Counted from the stretch's first letter, positions 42,505 through 52,126 are shown. The stretch is 64,000 nt of DNA from Symbiodinium sp. CCMP2592 (GCA_905221615.1 CAJNDT010004557.1:248001-312000); one strand, 5' to 3'. A program made the numbers and translations. The notes: a model not told the origin generated them from the letters alone.

Positions 42505-43327
42505 GGTAAAGCTCAGTTTTCGAAAATAGTGTTTTGAGGTGTAATATACTATAACTACAAGATGGAAACCCCCTAAAATAGTATAGGTATTTACTAAGAA
42601 CTGCAGCTTTTCGGGTCTACCCTGCAATCTCCAATAACAGATAACAAGGTAAAGAAAACCAGCTACCACAATCAAAACTCTGCATCCTAAGTTCTCGCAT
42701 GTGGTTTCGGGTTCCCGGATGCAGGGTTTGCGGATTCGGGCTTGCTTGGGGTTTAGGGTTTAGGGTTTAGGACGATCTCTGGTTCAGGGAGTTTAGGGCT
42801 TGCGTGCTGCACTCTAGGATATGGGCTCCTCTTTCTCTCACCGGTGTCTCGGTGCAGAACAACTAGTTGCCGCTGGGTCCACTGCCAGCAGGTGCATGAC
42901 AGGCATTTCTGAATTCAGTGTCAGCAGTCACCCCTAGAATCCCAGTTACATATGTGAAAAGAAGTGTGCGTGTGTGTATATATATATATATGTATATATT
43001 TGTATGTGCATATATACACATGTATTCATTTGTTTACACACACGCATGTACATACAGATATATAGCAGGTAGCTGTCTTCTTTGGACCCTGTATATAGAA
43101 GCCCCTTCATAACCATAGTACCGGAGCTCATTTCATCGTGCCTCCATGCATCGCCATGGATTCAATAGGGCATGTCTTGCACCCCTCCCCAGAGGCTTCA
43201 TGTACCTGTACGGCATATACGTAATATAGGGTCCTTAATAAGAAGAATATAGGGTTTCGGGGCCCATTATACTGTAATCATAACAAGGAACCCCCCAAAT
43301 AGTGGAGGCAACTATGAGGGCCCATAT
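42505..43327. other. Family H elements and AT/GT microsatellites
   Basis: Family H is at about 42505-42600 and 43228-43325. (GT)n and (AT)n runs lie at 42966-43020. TTTAGGG units are at 42750-42800. No gene. Confidence 0.5.
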
Positions 43328-43417
43328 AGTAGGCCTTGAAGGGGTGCATGTACACTCTCACGAAGTCGTCGCACAATTCGTCCTCAGGTTCGGCTGCACC
43401 GATGCCTGTGCGCTGAA
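43328..43417 (-). CDS. Acidic exon-like island
   Basis: The minus frame reads 'IQRTGIGAAEPEDELCDDFV', then 'RVYMHPFKA'. It borders a family H element on its 3' side. No family is recognised. Confidence 0.3.
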
Positions 43418-44666
43418 TGGCTACATGTTCCAAGCCTCTGTCTGTGGCTTCAGGGTTTAGGGTTTAAGGATGTTGGAAGTCTGTGCGGGGGACCTATACT
43501 CTAGCCATAGCCGAAGCGCGGGGAATGGTTTAGCAAAAACTCAAGCCCCATATTCGGAGTTCCCAAATTCCAAACTCTAAACCCTAAAATCTGGTACCGA
43601 GGGGTGCTTGAGGTCAGGCAGAGACTCCTTCCAAGACTGTCTCGGTTGTTTCCTATTCGTTGAGGATGGAAGGAGGCCTGGGGGGGTTTTGGGTACCCCA
43701 GTTGGCATTGTTTGTATAATACTGAAAATGAGAAGACAGAAAATCTGTGCTTATGACTGTACTGAGAAGCCAGGGCTGTCCGCAAACTACGGCTAGCTAG
43801 GTTGTTCAAAATCGGTATGCATACACCGGTAGGCTGGGAGCTTTCAGGAGTACAGCCTAAACCCTAAACCCTAAACCGTAAACCCTAAACCCCACATCCG
43901 GAGCCCCAGAAATCACTCAGTAATCGCTGCCGGTCACACGGGCAGCTCAATTTGTTGAATAAGCTTCGGGCGGTATATAATGCCATAACTATAGAGGGGC
44001 TATAACTTATAGCCCCTCTGTAGCTCTGATGGCAAACCCTAAACACTAAACCCACGTTACGGTTATGATGCTAATGTGGGGGCCTTAATAATTGGAATAG
44101 GGTCTCGGAGCCTATTACACTATAGTTATAATAAGGAGCCCCCAAAATAGCATAGGTGATTATTCAGGCCCCTATGTTACCTGTTTTGTCAGGCTTTTGT
44201 ATAACCTCAAACCCTATCCCCAAGCAACCTACCTTTTTAAGGACTTATATATATATATATATATATATATAAGAAATCATATTAGGGAGCCCTAAAGAAG
44301 GCAGGTTCATTAGGGTCCAGGTATGGTGTTGTGGCAACCTCCGGGATCGGTGGTCCTCACTTTGTCCCTCGGTGTAGGGTTTAGGGTTTAGGGTAAAATT
44401 TGAAGGTTTTGGGCTTTAGGGTTCTAGGATTCTAGCAAAAACATAGGCTTGCCTTTCTTTCTCTAGGGCTTCAGGGTATTGAGGTTTCGGCAAAAGGTTG
44501 GGGTTGTCGGTTTCGGGCTTTAGGGCCTAAACCCTAAACCCTAATTAGGTCTTTACAGGGTTTGAGGCATGATGAGTCCGTGAGCGGGATCACAGGCAGC
44601 TAGCCTCGAAGAAGCGCAGCGAGTCGTGGCAGCAAGCGATGTCAGCATCAAGCCTTTAGGGTAACT
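43418..44666. other. Repeat mosaic, no gene
   Basis: CCCTAAA is at 43855-43895. A perfect small hairpin AGAGGGGCTATAA/TTATAGCCCCTCT lies at 43994-44023. Family H is at 44078-44173 and family G with an (AT)n core at 44225-44310. Confidence 0.5.
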
Positions 44667-44752
44667 GCCAGGAAGTTGGAATATGATTATCCTAACCCTT
44701 CTATGGTAAGTTATAGTGTATCCTACCATGAAACCATATTCCAACTTTCTGG
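44667..44752. repeat. Family L palindrome
   Basis: GCCAGGAAGTTGGAATATGA and CATATTCCAACTTTCTGG. Confidence 0.85.
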
Positions 44753-45146
44753 AGTTCCCTGTAGAGTGTAGGGTTCGGGTTTAGGGTTCAGGGTTTTCCA
44801 ACTCGTCAGCACTGGCTCCCCAGACCCTTAGCCCCAAAAAGCTGAAACCTACACCACGGTTTAAGGGTTTAGGGTTCAGGGTTTAGGGTTAGGGTTTAGG
44901 GTTTAGGGTTTAGGGTTTAGGGTTTAGGGTAAACCTACGCCCTAAAACTCGAGCTGAGGACCTGTTGGCTTGGGGAACTCCACACCACGAACTACCAAAT
45001 GAACTCAAACACCCAGACAACGTACCCTAGCTTCGAAAAAACTCAAGCCCTCAAACCGGCGAAAAAAGCCACACTTCTGCAGCACCCAATTCCTCACACT
45101 TCGTGCACTATCTTTGATGGGTTTAACTCTTGAGATTCTCTGGATT

Positions 45147-45186
<40 letters not shown>

Positions 45187-45709
45187 GAGTTTACTGTAAG
45201 AGTATCTAGGTTTTAAGCCTAATAAGCCTTTAGGCTGTACGGGACTGCGCTATGGCTAGCGCTGGTGGCCAGAAGGGAGGGTGACGGACTGGAGTCACCG
45301 GGGGGCCAGTTTTTCCGAGGTCTGCGAGGCTCCCTTTTGTCGTCGTTGACTCCATCACTTAGCTCAGATTTGCGGGGGACCTTTTTCCGCCCACTCCTGA
45401 TGAGGTTTGTTTAGGAAGTTAAGGATTTAATTCGGGATTACGGTTTAGGATTTAGGGTTGAGAGGGTTTTCGGTTTAAGTCCTTACCTTCTAGGCGATTT
45501 GGCTGCCGCTCCAACTTGCACACTCTGTTTCAGCGATGCACGCGGAAGTGTGCTTTGTGAGTCAGGCACCAGATGCTACAAGGAGGCCTCCCTGCGCTGG
45601 CAAATCTCCACTCCAGCCCCTTTAACACTCTATTGACAGTAAATTGACTATATATAATTGACTACTAGTGTACTATTTTATATAAACTTTTCATAGTATA
45701 TATGATGGG
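44753..45709. other. Downstream flank of the ankyrin gene
   Basis: TTTAGGG units lie at 44868-44935, (GA)n at 45149-45182 and AT-rich DNA at 45640-45705. I see no recognisable poly(A) signal; dinoflagellate transcripts often lack AATAAA. Confidence 0.4.
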
Positions 45710-47240
45710 TTAGGCATGGGTTGCGGCATCCTCGTCTTCAACCTGGGCCCCGGCTTTCACCAACGCCCCGACCACCCGCGCGTGGCCTGCCCTCGTAGCA
45801 TAGGTGAGGGCTGTGTTACCGTCCTCATCGCGGGCCTCCAGGGATCCTTAAAGGGGTCTATAAGGATTACCATCAGGGATATGACATACCTTAACCTACC
45901 AAACCCTGCTAAAAAGTAGGGTCCCTATAAATTCCATATTAAGGTTCATAATTAAGAACCTACAAAAAAGTAGGGTTTGGTAGGCTAAGGTATGGGGGTT
46001 TAGTGCAGGGGCCTTAAGAATTATAGTATGGCGGGCCTCCAGCTGGGCTCTAGCCTTCACCAATGCCTTGGCCACCTTCAGGTGGCCCTTGTTTGCGGCG
46101 AAAATGAGGGCCGTGAAGCCATTCCTAGTTCAATGTTGGGATAGGGTTAAAAATATACATTTTTATTCCTTATTGGGTTCAAGTACCCATAAAAATGCAA
46201 AAGGTTACCCAACTATGACAAAGATTCTCACTGCGGGCCTCTAGCTGGGCTCTGGCCTGCAGCAATGTCTCGACCAGCTTCCAGTCGCCTATACTGAACT
46301 TAGAACCCTGGCAAAAATTACACTTTCAGCTGTTTCTTAGGGATCATCATAACCAAAAATTGAAAAATTAGTTCTAAGTACCCCTAAGTCGCCTTTGTTT
46401 GCAGCGAAGGTGAGGGCTGTGAAGCCATTCGCACTGTGGGCATCCAGCTCCTACACTGAACTTAGAACCCTAGCAAAAATTATAATTTTAGCTGTTTCTT
46501 AAGGATTATAATAACCAAAGATTAAAAATTATTTCTATTTACCCCTAAGGCTCTGCTCCAGCCTTACGAAGCGCCTCGATGATCGCCAGATGGCCGTTGG
46601 CCGCGGCATAGATGAATGCCTAGGATAGGGCTTAGTATAGGAGCCCGAATATAATTACCATAGAGGTTTCGTAGGTTCCTTTAAAGGGGTCTATAAGGAA
46701 TACTATACTAGGATACCCAGTAACCTAAGAATAAAAAGGCCTCTCTTTTTGGTATTGGGTAACTAAATAAGGAACCTAAGACTACAAAAAGGGAATAAGG
46801 GTACTACTGGGCATCCTAGATGCTGTGGTGCCTAAATCATTGCGGGCCTCCAGCTGGGCCCCTGCCTTCAGCAAGGGCTCAACCAACTCCAGGTGTCCTT
46901 CGATTGCAGCGCCGATGAGGGCTGTGTTGCCGTGCCTGTCCGGAGCGTTCGGATCAGCATTCTGGTGGAGCAGGTGCTCCACTCGACGCAGCCTGGCTTG
47001 GACGTGGAGCTTCGGAACCGCATGCTCCGCTTTGCGTAGGTCTGCCAGGTCCTCCATGTGCAGAGACAAGTAGAAGTCTTTCAGCTCTTGGGCCTTTCTC
47101 CTGGTCTCCGGATTGTTCCAGAGCCTCCCCATCAGCTTGTGGGCAGCAGTCAGTTCCTCCCAGTAGTTTAACCCTTCCTCTTCTGCGACTGCCAGGAGAG
47201 GGCTCGCGACCTCGCAGGGAATGGGTGAGGCCAGGGCCAT
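45710..47240 (-). CDS. Ankyrin-repeat protein, six exons, 271 aa
   Basis: Six exons join in one frame: 47240-46824, 46619-46554, 46450-46393, 46288-46228, 46124-46037 and 45835-45710 (816 nt including TAA). Residues 1-100 are helical and charged. Residues 101-265 are five exact 33-residue ankyrin repeats, each with the G-x-T-A-L/F and GH/GD-x-x-x-V-x-x-L core and ending Q/E-L-E-A-R-like. A short acidic tail follows. Ankyrin repeats bind partner proteins; the partner is unknown. The start is the first ATG, 10 bp downstream of a family L palindrome (47250-47334). The frame stays open through that element to 47327, so an upstream exon is not excluded. Introns interrupt the repeats at different positions (phases 0, 0, 1, 2, 0), which rules out intron spread by repeat duplication. 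All acceptors are AG|G and donors are GC or GA. Confidence 0.82.
45836..46036 (-). mobile_element. Ankyrin-gene intron 5, GC-AG, contains a family F element
   Basis: The donor is GGAG|GCCCGCC and the acceptor TGGAG|GCCC. The sequence CTGGAGGCCCGC (12 bp) stands at both borders, much longer than the 4-bp duplications of introns 1-4. A complete family F palindrome (45887-45992, TACCTTAACCTACC / GGTAGGCTAAGGTA) lies inside, beside family H-like and U-like remnants. It is a composite whose origin may differ from the others. Confidence 0.75.
46125..46227 (-). mobile_element. Ankyrin-gene intron 4, introner of family S, GA-AG
   Basis: On the coding strand: AGTGA|GAAT-CTTTGTCATAGTTGGG ... TTGAACTAG|GAATGG. 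GAAT is duplicated, and the element between is 99 bp. A near full-length family member outside any recognised gene is at 58639-58739. Confidence 0.85.
46289..46392 (-). mobile_element. Ankyrin-gene intron 3, introner of family T, GC-AG
   Basis: On the coding strand: AAAG|GCGA-CTTAGGGGTACTTAG ... TTCAGTATAG|GCGACTGG. GCGA is duplicated. It is about 80% identical to intron 2 over about 100 bp. Confidence 0.87.
46451..46553 (-). mobile_element. Ankyrin-gene intron 2, introner of family T, GA-AG
   Basis: On the coding strand: GGAGCA|GAGC-CTTAGGGGTAAATAG ... TTCAGTGTAG|GAGCTGG. GAGC is duplicated. It is the same family as intron 3 but inserted at a different position of the ankyrin unit. Confidence 0.87.
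46620..46823 (-). mobile_element. Ankyrin-gene intron 1, introner I' with nested element U, GC-AG
   Basis: On the coding strand: ACCACA|GCAT-CTAGGATGCCCAG ... CCCTATCCTAG|GCATTC. GCAT is duplicated. The I' palindrome is 46708-46819; complete copies lie at 48204-48315 (flanked by CTAC) and 59547-59658 (flanked by TTTG). Element U (about 46629-46707) lies within it, bordered on both sides by CTAGGATA, an 8-bp repeat, so U probably inserted later. U also occurs at about 56369-56450. Confidence 0.85.
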
Positions 47241-47249
47241 AAAGTAAAA

Positions 47250-47334
47250 GCCAGAAAGTTGGAATATTATTATCCGAAGCCCTGAATGGTAAATTATAAG
47301 GTATCCTACCCTGAAACCATATTCCAACTTTCTG
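47250..47334. repeat. Family L palindrome just upstream of the ankyrin start codon
   Basis: GCCAGAAAGTTGGAATATTA and CATATTCCAACTTTCTGG. If transcribed it would put a long hairpin in the 5' leader or an upstream intron. Confidence 0.85.
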
Positions 47335-47532
47335 GAGTTCCCTTTAGAGCTTTACCAGCTAGGGCTTGCGGCGTTTTCGGGCCCAGGATTGCTGTCATGT
47401 ACTGCAACGGATACGATGCATGTAAGCCCAAAACCCTAAACACTGAAACCTGACCCCTAAACCCAAAGCCCTGAAACCTGACCCCTAAACCCTAAACCCT
47501 ATGAGGACGTTTTGTCTTAAGGGTCTGTTTGT

Positions 47533-47612
47533 CTAGCTCCTGCCAGGGTCCGCCTGTCGGAGCTCCCGGTCCTTCCGGTCCTGCTCATCCTTGGCCTCCG
47601 GTGGCAATAGTA
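47533..47612 (-). CDS. C-terminal exon-like island, charged
   Basis: After TTTGTATTGCAG the minus frame reads 'LLPPEAKDEQDRKDRELRQA', then 'DPGRS' and TAG. It lies between the two main genes on their strand. It could be an alternative last exon of the upstream gene or part of a separate one. An (AAT)n array (47640-47690) precedes it. Confidence 0.33.
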
Positions 47613-48203
47613 CTGCAATACAAATCACAATAATAACAATGGTAATAATAATAATAATCATAATAATAATAATAATAATAATAATAATAGTAATACGACG
47701 AAAACTAATATAACAGTTTTTCGCTGTATCGGTATCGAAGCCCTCTCCCTCTCGCTCTCCCCCTCTCCGCCTCTCTCCCTCTTTAAGGTTGATCACCGAA
47801 ACCGAAAGCCCGCGACCACAAGTGCAAGTGTGTGATATAAGGGGCCTTTATCTTTAGACTGGGGTTTGGGGACCCACTATACTCTAACTATAATAAGGAA
47901 CCTGCATAGGTCATTATCTGAAAATTTAGGCCCCTGTACTACTGAAACGCGTGAACGACGTTCCTTTCTCAAACGTTCCCCTTCCCAAGATGATGGGAGG
48001 CCAAAAGGGGGGGTTTAAGGTTCTTGGGGTAGGGATTCCTTCATATGAACCCTAGTATGGGAACCCTAATCCCTACTAAACCCCATTGGCTAAAACCCCT
48101 TTTGGCCGCCTATGACAAGAGCTCTCTCAGCCAGGAGCGGCCGTGGAAACTTAAGACATCATGCACGGCCCGTGGAACTGCAGGCTGCAAGAGACATACC
48201 TAC
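47613..48203. other. AAT microsatellite and family H element
   Basis: (AAT)n at 47640-47690, family H at about 47838-47935, and a hairpin-like unit at 48030-48110. No gene. Confidence 0.5.
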
Positions 48204-48315
48204 CTAGGATACCCAGTAACCTAAGAATAAAAAGGCCTCTCTTTTTGGTATTGGGTAACTTTATAAGGAGCCTAGGACCACAAAAAGGGAATAAGGGTAC
48301 TACCGGGCATCCTAG
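48204..48315. repeat. Family I' palindrome with CTAC duplication
   Basis: CTAGGATACCCAGTAACC to CTACCGGGCATCCTAG, flanked by CTAC at 48200-48203 and 48316-48319. It is the complete form of the element in ankyrin intron 1. Confidence 0.88.
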
Positions 48316-48328
48316 CTACAGTTTCCAT

Positions 48329-48510
48329 TGTCGTTCCGCTACCTAGCAAGACGGCAGACATCCACTAAACTGTAGACAGGGCTTTGGAGTCCCATACTTT
48401 ACTTACAGTTTCCATTGTAGTTCCTGTTTTGGGGTTAACCACTTTTATGGTTAGGATGCTATAGTAGAGATTTTGGCTAACAAAAAAAGGAACTACAATG
48501 GAGACTATAG
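48329..48510. repeat. Family B palindrome plus 75-bp conserved flank
   Basis: Family B proper is 48404-48510. The preceding block (AGCAAGACGGCAGACATCCA ... GGGCTTTGGAGTCCCATAC) recurs in reverse orientation at about 54432-54512, also next to a family B copy. The mobile unit may therefore be larger than the hairpin. Confidence 0.78.
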
Positions 48511-48702
48511 AGGGACGTTGGGCGGCAAGGGCAGAGCTGCAGGAACATAGGGTGCAGGGACTGCCAGGGGGACTGGAGGCTGCAGCAACCGCAACGCAGG
48601 ACTGCAGGGCTTGTGGCCTGCCAAACTTGACAAAGCTGGTTAGGCATACAGTACGGAGGAATAGGAAGCTTGACCAAATGGCCCCGTAATACTTAACATT
48701 TT

Positions 48703-49977
48703 TCATTGAAAATAAGATTGACAGTAATTGCGAGTAGTTGGGAGCGTTTCACAACAAGGAAGGAATTGCGACTGATTCAGGCCAGCATAGTTAGTCAGCA
48801 CGGGACAGATTGCGCGCAGCTTAGGGTGTCTTTTACCACAGAGGGCCTTGACCAGCTGCTGCACGTGCTCCGCCAAGTCCTCATCCAGGCTGCAAGCACC
48901 CGAGCAATCGATGCACTGCCACTGGAGCCGTGACCTCTTTGCGAATGCTGCTGGGCTCCAGTTCGTCATCGACTTCGCCCAAAGTCGCAGGCGGGCGAAA
49001 AGCTGCTTCTGCAGAATTGGGCTTGTTTTGTAGCACGTACCCATAAGGTCCAGGAGAATCACTTTCGGAGACCAGAACCCGAGGCCCCAGGCTGCGAGCC
49101 CCACTGTGGGGATTTCATGAGTGGACAGCACGGACTCTGACAAGTTACGCTCGCCCGTGATCTGCTTGTTGACCAGCGCGATGACCGTCCCCTGTGCCTT
49201 GTCGCGCATCCCTAGAACGAAGCTCATGCTTGCAATGGACCACATGTTTTCTGCGAGTGTGTTGGTCGTGGCCTGCTTGTAGCAGGCGTCGAGGTCCTGG
49301 CTCGCCTCGATTGCTTGGCCTAGGAAAGTGTTCGGGTGCATGGTCGAGTGTTCCGTCGCTCTGGCAAAGTTGGAGAGCTTCGCCTGTGTCGCGCGATTCT
49401 GGGGATCACCATCCCAGAACCCCGCCCAAAGCAGCGCCTGATCATCAGTCCGAGTGAGATTCACAAGCCAGTTTCTCAAAAAGGAAAGCGCTTGATATCG
49501 ACGGAGTGTCCTGTCGTCTACATCCAAAGAGGCTATCGCATTTCTGGAGATACGGAGGGTCTCGACCAGGTCGTCTCCCAATGCGAAAATGTCGCCGATG
49601 CTTTCGGCACAGGTCTTGTTCGGGAGGACAGGGACGTAGTAGTCGAGAAGCCAGTCGGCGTTGGGCCGCAATCCTTGGCATGCAAGACTGAAGTTGTTCA
49701 TCACCTTCCCGAGCTGCTGATGGCAAGTGCTTGCACTGGTGCTCCGCCAGTTTTCCCGGATGTTTGCAACCACCTCTCTGAGCATGGGGTGCTGTGCCTC
49801 AACATCCCCGGCCTCTTCCGTCGCCTCAGCCGTGGTCTCTGCCAGCATCGTGGCCAGGAGCCTCTGAACCTCATCGCTTGAGCTGACGGGATGCTCCTCC
49901 CACGGCCAGTCGACACGATTCTTGGCCCGGATTCCAGCTCCCACTACGATCCACAGGAAACCCAACCAGCGCACCAT
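48703..49977 (-). CDS. ADP-ribosyl cyclase / CD38-like protein, secreted or membrane-anchored
   Basis: This single open frame of 424 codons is by far the longest non-repetitive one here. Residues 1-18 (MVRWLGFLWIVVGAGIRA) form a signal peptide or anchor. Residues about 170-330 follow the order of family motifs: LLWAG (W184, like CD38 Trp125), T217-x-x-G220 (the TLEDT-x-x-G region), W246-x-x-A-S (like Trp189), G263-x-V followed by LVN, E288 in HEIP (at the catalytic Glu226 position), VILL and C315. A Cys-rich tail follows. This family makes cyclic ADP-ribose or hydrolyses NAD+, giving Ca2+-mobilising messengers. The conserved Glu of TLEDT is not evident (HPNT instead), and LNGS is LVNKQ, so activity may be altered. 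The protein is longer than animal members (about 280-300 aa) owing to an N-terminal helical region. The assignment is from motif order by eye. Confidence 0.6.
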   Translation of the reverse strand: MVRWLGFLWIVVGAGIRAKNRVDWPWEEHPVSSSDEVQRLLATMLAETTAEATEEAGDVEAQHPMLREVVANIRENWRSTSASTCHQQLGKVMNNFSLACQGLRPNADWLLDYYVPVLPNKTCAESIGDIFALGDDLVETLRISRNAIASLDVDDRTLRRYQALSFLRNWLVNLTRTDDQALLWAGFWDGDPQNRATQAKLSNFARATEHSTMHPNTFLGQAIEASQDLDACYKQATTNTLAENMWSIASMSFVLGMRDKAQGTVIALVNKQITGERNLSESVLSTHEIPTVGLAAWGLGFWSPKVILLDLMGTCYKTSPILQKQLFARLRLWAKSMTNWSPAAFAKRSRLQWQCIDCSGACSLDEDLAEHVQQLVKALCGKRHPKLRAICPVLTNYAGLNQSQFLPCCETLPTTRNYCQSYFQ

Positions 49978-50018
49978 GCCTCTAGAAGGATCCTACAGGA
50001 AGCTATCCATAGATAGAT

Positions 50019-50249
50019 GTGACAAACAGGGAATCACTGGAGACAACAGCTCGCGGCTCCACGAGATATGCAGCCGGACGCAAGCGGTGCTTGCACGCTC
50101 CTGCAAATGGTCCTACTAGCCCTGCCGCCCTCGTCGACACGCTGAAACACTGCAAGATACCTAGACCATGCCTGAACCTCGAAGGCCGCCTGTTTGTGAC
50201 TTTCTTGTATAAGTCCCGAAAAATTGCAGAATATTTGGCATTAAGGTGA
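50019..50249 (+). CDS. Possible small divergent ORF
   Basis: The 76-codon plus frame includes 'PAALVDTLKHCKIPRPCLNL', then 'EGRLFVTFLYKSRKIAEYLA', with protein-like composition. It is head to head with the CD38-like gene, so it may simply be that gene's upstream region. No family is recognised. Confidence 0.25.
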   Translation: MTNRESLETTARGSTRYAAGRKRCLHAPANGPTSPAALVDTLKHCKIPRPCLNLEGRLFVTFLYKSRKIAEYLALR

Positions 50250-50266
50250 AAGTTAAACCCTGCCTT

Positions 50267-50575
50267 AACCCTGAATAACCTACCTTTTCAGGGCTCCTTA
50301 CTATAATTTCTTTATATAAATCCTTAAAGAAGCATAATTCTATATATAAGACCTTTAAAAAGTAGGTTCTTTGGGGTTAAGGTGGAGCCTGGGCCATTCC
50401 TCGTGTCCATTCACGAGCCATTCCCACAGCTGTTCCCGGGATCAACTATACTTGGAGGGTCGGGGGACTTAGTAAGTAGGTAGTAAGTAGACATATAAGT
50501 ACCCTAAAAGGGACCCTAATTGGGGTTATGGTACTTACAAGTCCCTAGATACTAAGTCCCCCGACCCTCCAAGTA
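50267..50575. repeat. Family G element, then family P palindrome
   Basis: Family G is at 50267-50390. Family P at 50450-50574 has perfect outer arms ACTTGGAGGGTCGGGGGACT and AGTCCCCCGACCCTCCAAGT, single copy. Confidence 0.82.
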
Positions 50576-51106
50576 GATAATGCAGGGACTCTGAGTAGCT
50601 TTAGTGGTTAATTAGGCAATATATCGCACAAGCATTTTAAGGCCTATGTGGGGACACTTATATCACATGTTCATATGCAGGTGAGGTCGCTGTTGCCCCT
50701 GTATACATTGCCGCTTTAGTTTCAATAGCACAGCGAACACACACGCGCACACAAACACACAAACAAAGCTCAGCAGAAGGAACAAGTTGAGCAAAACAAA
50801 CACATGTCTGCTCTCGTTATTCATTCAGACACGCTGAAGTCTGAGCAAGTTAGTCACCAGAGGGTGGCCGATCTCACTTGACTCCTCGAGAAAATCTTGG
50901 CTTGAAGTGATTCGTGGTGCAGCAGGCATCAGAACGAAACACCACAATAATGCAGTCGCCGGCATCTAATGGTCAAACCAAGTACATCTCAAGGATACAA
51001 TATGCAACTAGTGCACCATAGTATCAACTACAATGCAGAACTCGTTTCTACGGCAATGATGTAGCATCTCGCAGTCGCTGCGAATCCTAAACCCACAGCC
51101 TCAAGC
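50576..51106. other. Unique DNA, no gene recognised
   Basis: No telomere-like units, no long frame. A CACACACGCGCACAC run lies at about 50740. Confidence 0.35.
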
Positions 51107-51295
51107 GGGACCTTGCAAACGGCTCCCTGGTCGCCGTAGAGGGACGGGGAGTACCTGTCTGGGACGGCGTTTCCAAGTTAGGGCTTGGGATTGCAAGGAA
51201 GCGGGACCTTGTTGCAAACGGCTCCCTGGTCGCCGTAGAGGGACGGGGAGTACCTGTCTGGGACGTCGTTTCCAAGTTAGGGCTTGGGATTGCGA
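51107..51295. repeat. 95-bp tandem duplication
   Basis: The block GCAAACGGCTCCCTGGTCGC ... AAGTTAGGGCTTGGGATTGC is present twice with few differences (TTGTTGC against TTGC, GTCGTTT against GCGTTT). The minus frame is open through both copies (LETTSQTGTPRPSTATREPF repeated), but I cannot show that it is coding. Confidence 0.85.
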
Positions 51296-51325
51296 GGCCT
51301 GCAGGGCTTAGGACTCTAATGTAGG

Positions 51326-51422
51326 GGCCTTCATAATTCGAAGAGGGTTTTGGGTGTTCCTTATCATAGTTATAGTATAATATCCCCCAAACTCCGATTA
51401 AAATTGCAATTTTAAGGCCCAT
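51326..51422. repeat. Family H palindrome
   Basis: GTAGGGGCCTTCATAATTCG with AAATTGCAATTTTAAGGCCC. The centre TTATCATAGTTATAGTATAA is conserved. Confidence 0.7.
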
Positions 51423-51791
51423 ACATTCGAGCTCTTAGGGCTTAGGGTTTAAGACCTGGGGACGCAGAGGGATGGAAATTCCGAGGTTTTAGGGACCGGG
51501 TTTGGGGTTGCAAGGCGCTTCAAGGCCTTGAGTGGGCGAAGCCCCCACTCAGGGGCTGAGTGCCCTGGCCCAAAAAACAAGGTTAAGGGTTTAGGGTTTA
51601 GGGTTTAGAGTTTAGAGTTTAGGGTTTAGGGTTTAGAGTTTAGGGCTTGGTTTGAGTATGGTAGAATTATGCAAGACCTGAAGGGTTAACGGTTGCCTAC
51701 TCGGCCCCTAAGCCCATCAGGCGGAGAGTTCGGGGGCCGCTTAAGGCAAGACGTGCCCGTTTAGTGAAAGATCCCAGTAAACACGGTCATA

Positions 51792-51890
51792 CGGTTGATG
51801 ATACAAATCCTGCATTACCTTAAGGACCTAAACTATGGGAATTCTGGTATATTCCTTACTATGGGTCATGCAGGATTCATATCATCAACC
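51792..51890. repeat. Family A palindrome, full length
   Basis: Arms are CGGTTGATGATACAAATCCT and GGATTCATATCATCAACCG, with the complete centre. Confidence 0.9.
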
Positions 51891-52093
51891 GTAATTCGAT
51901 CCAATTCTGTGATTCTGTGTCTTCCTTCACACGAAACAAGTTGCTGGAGTTGCTGCTGGGATGGGGCTCCCTAGGAGCGTCAAACCCAAAGAGCAATGAC
52001 CATGCACCGGCTTTCCGTCGCATGCTGCTGCGCTCGCAGGCACAGGCAATTACATACCATAGCATGTACAGATACATATATGTACATGTATGT

Positions 52094-52126
<33 letters not shown>

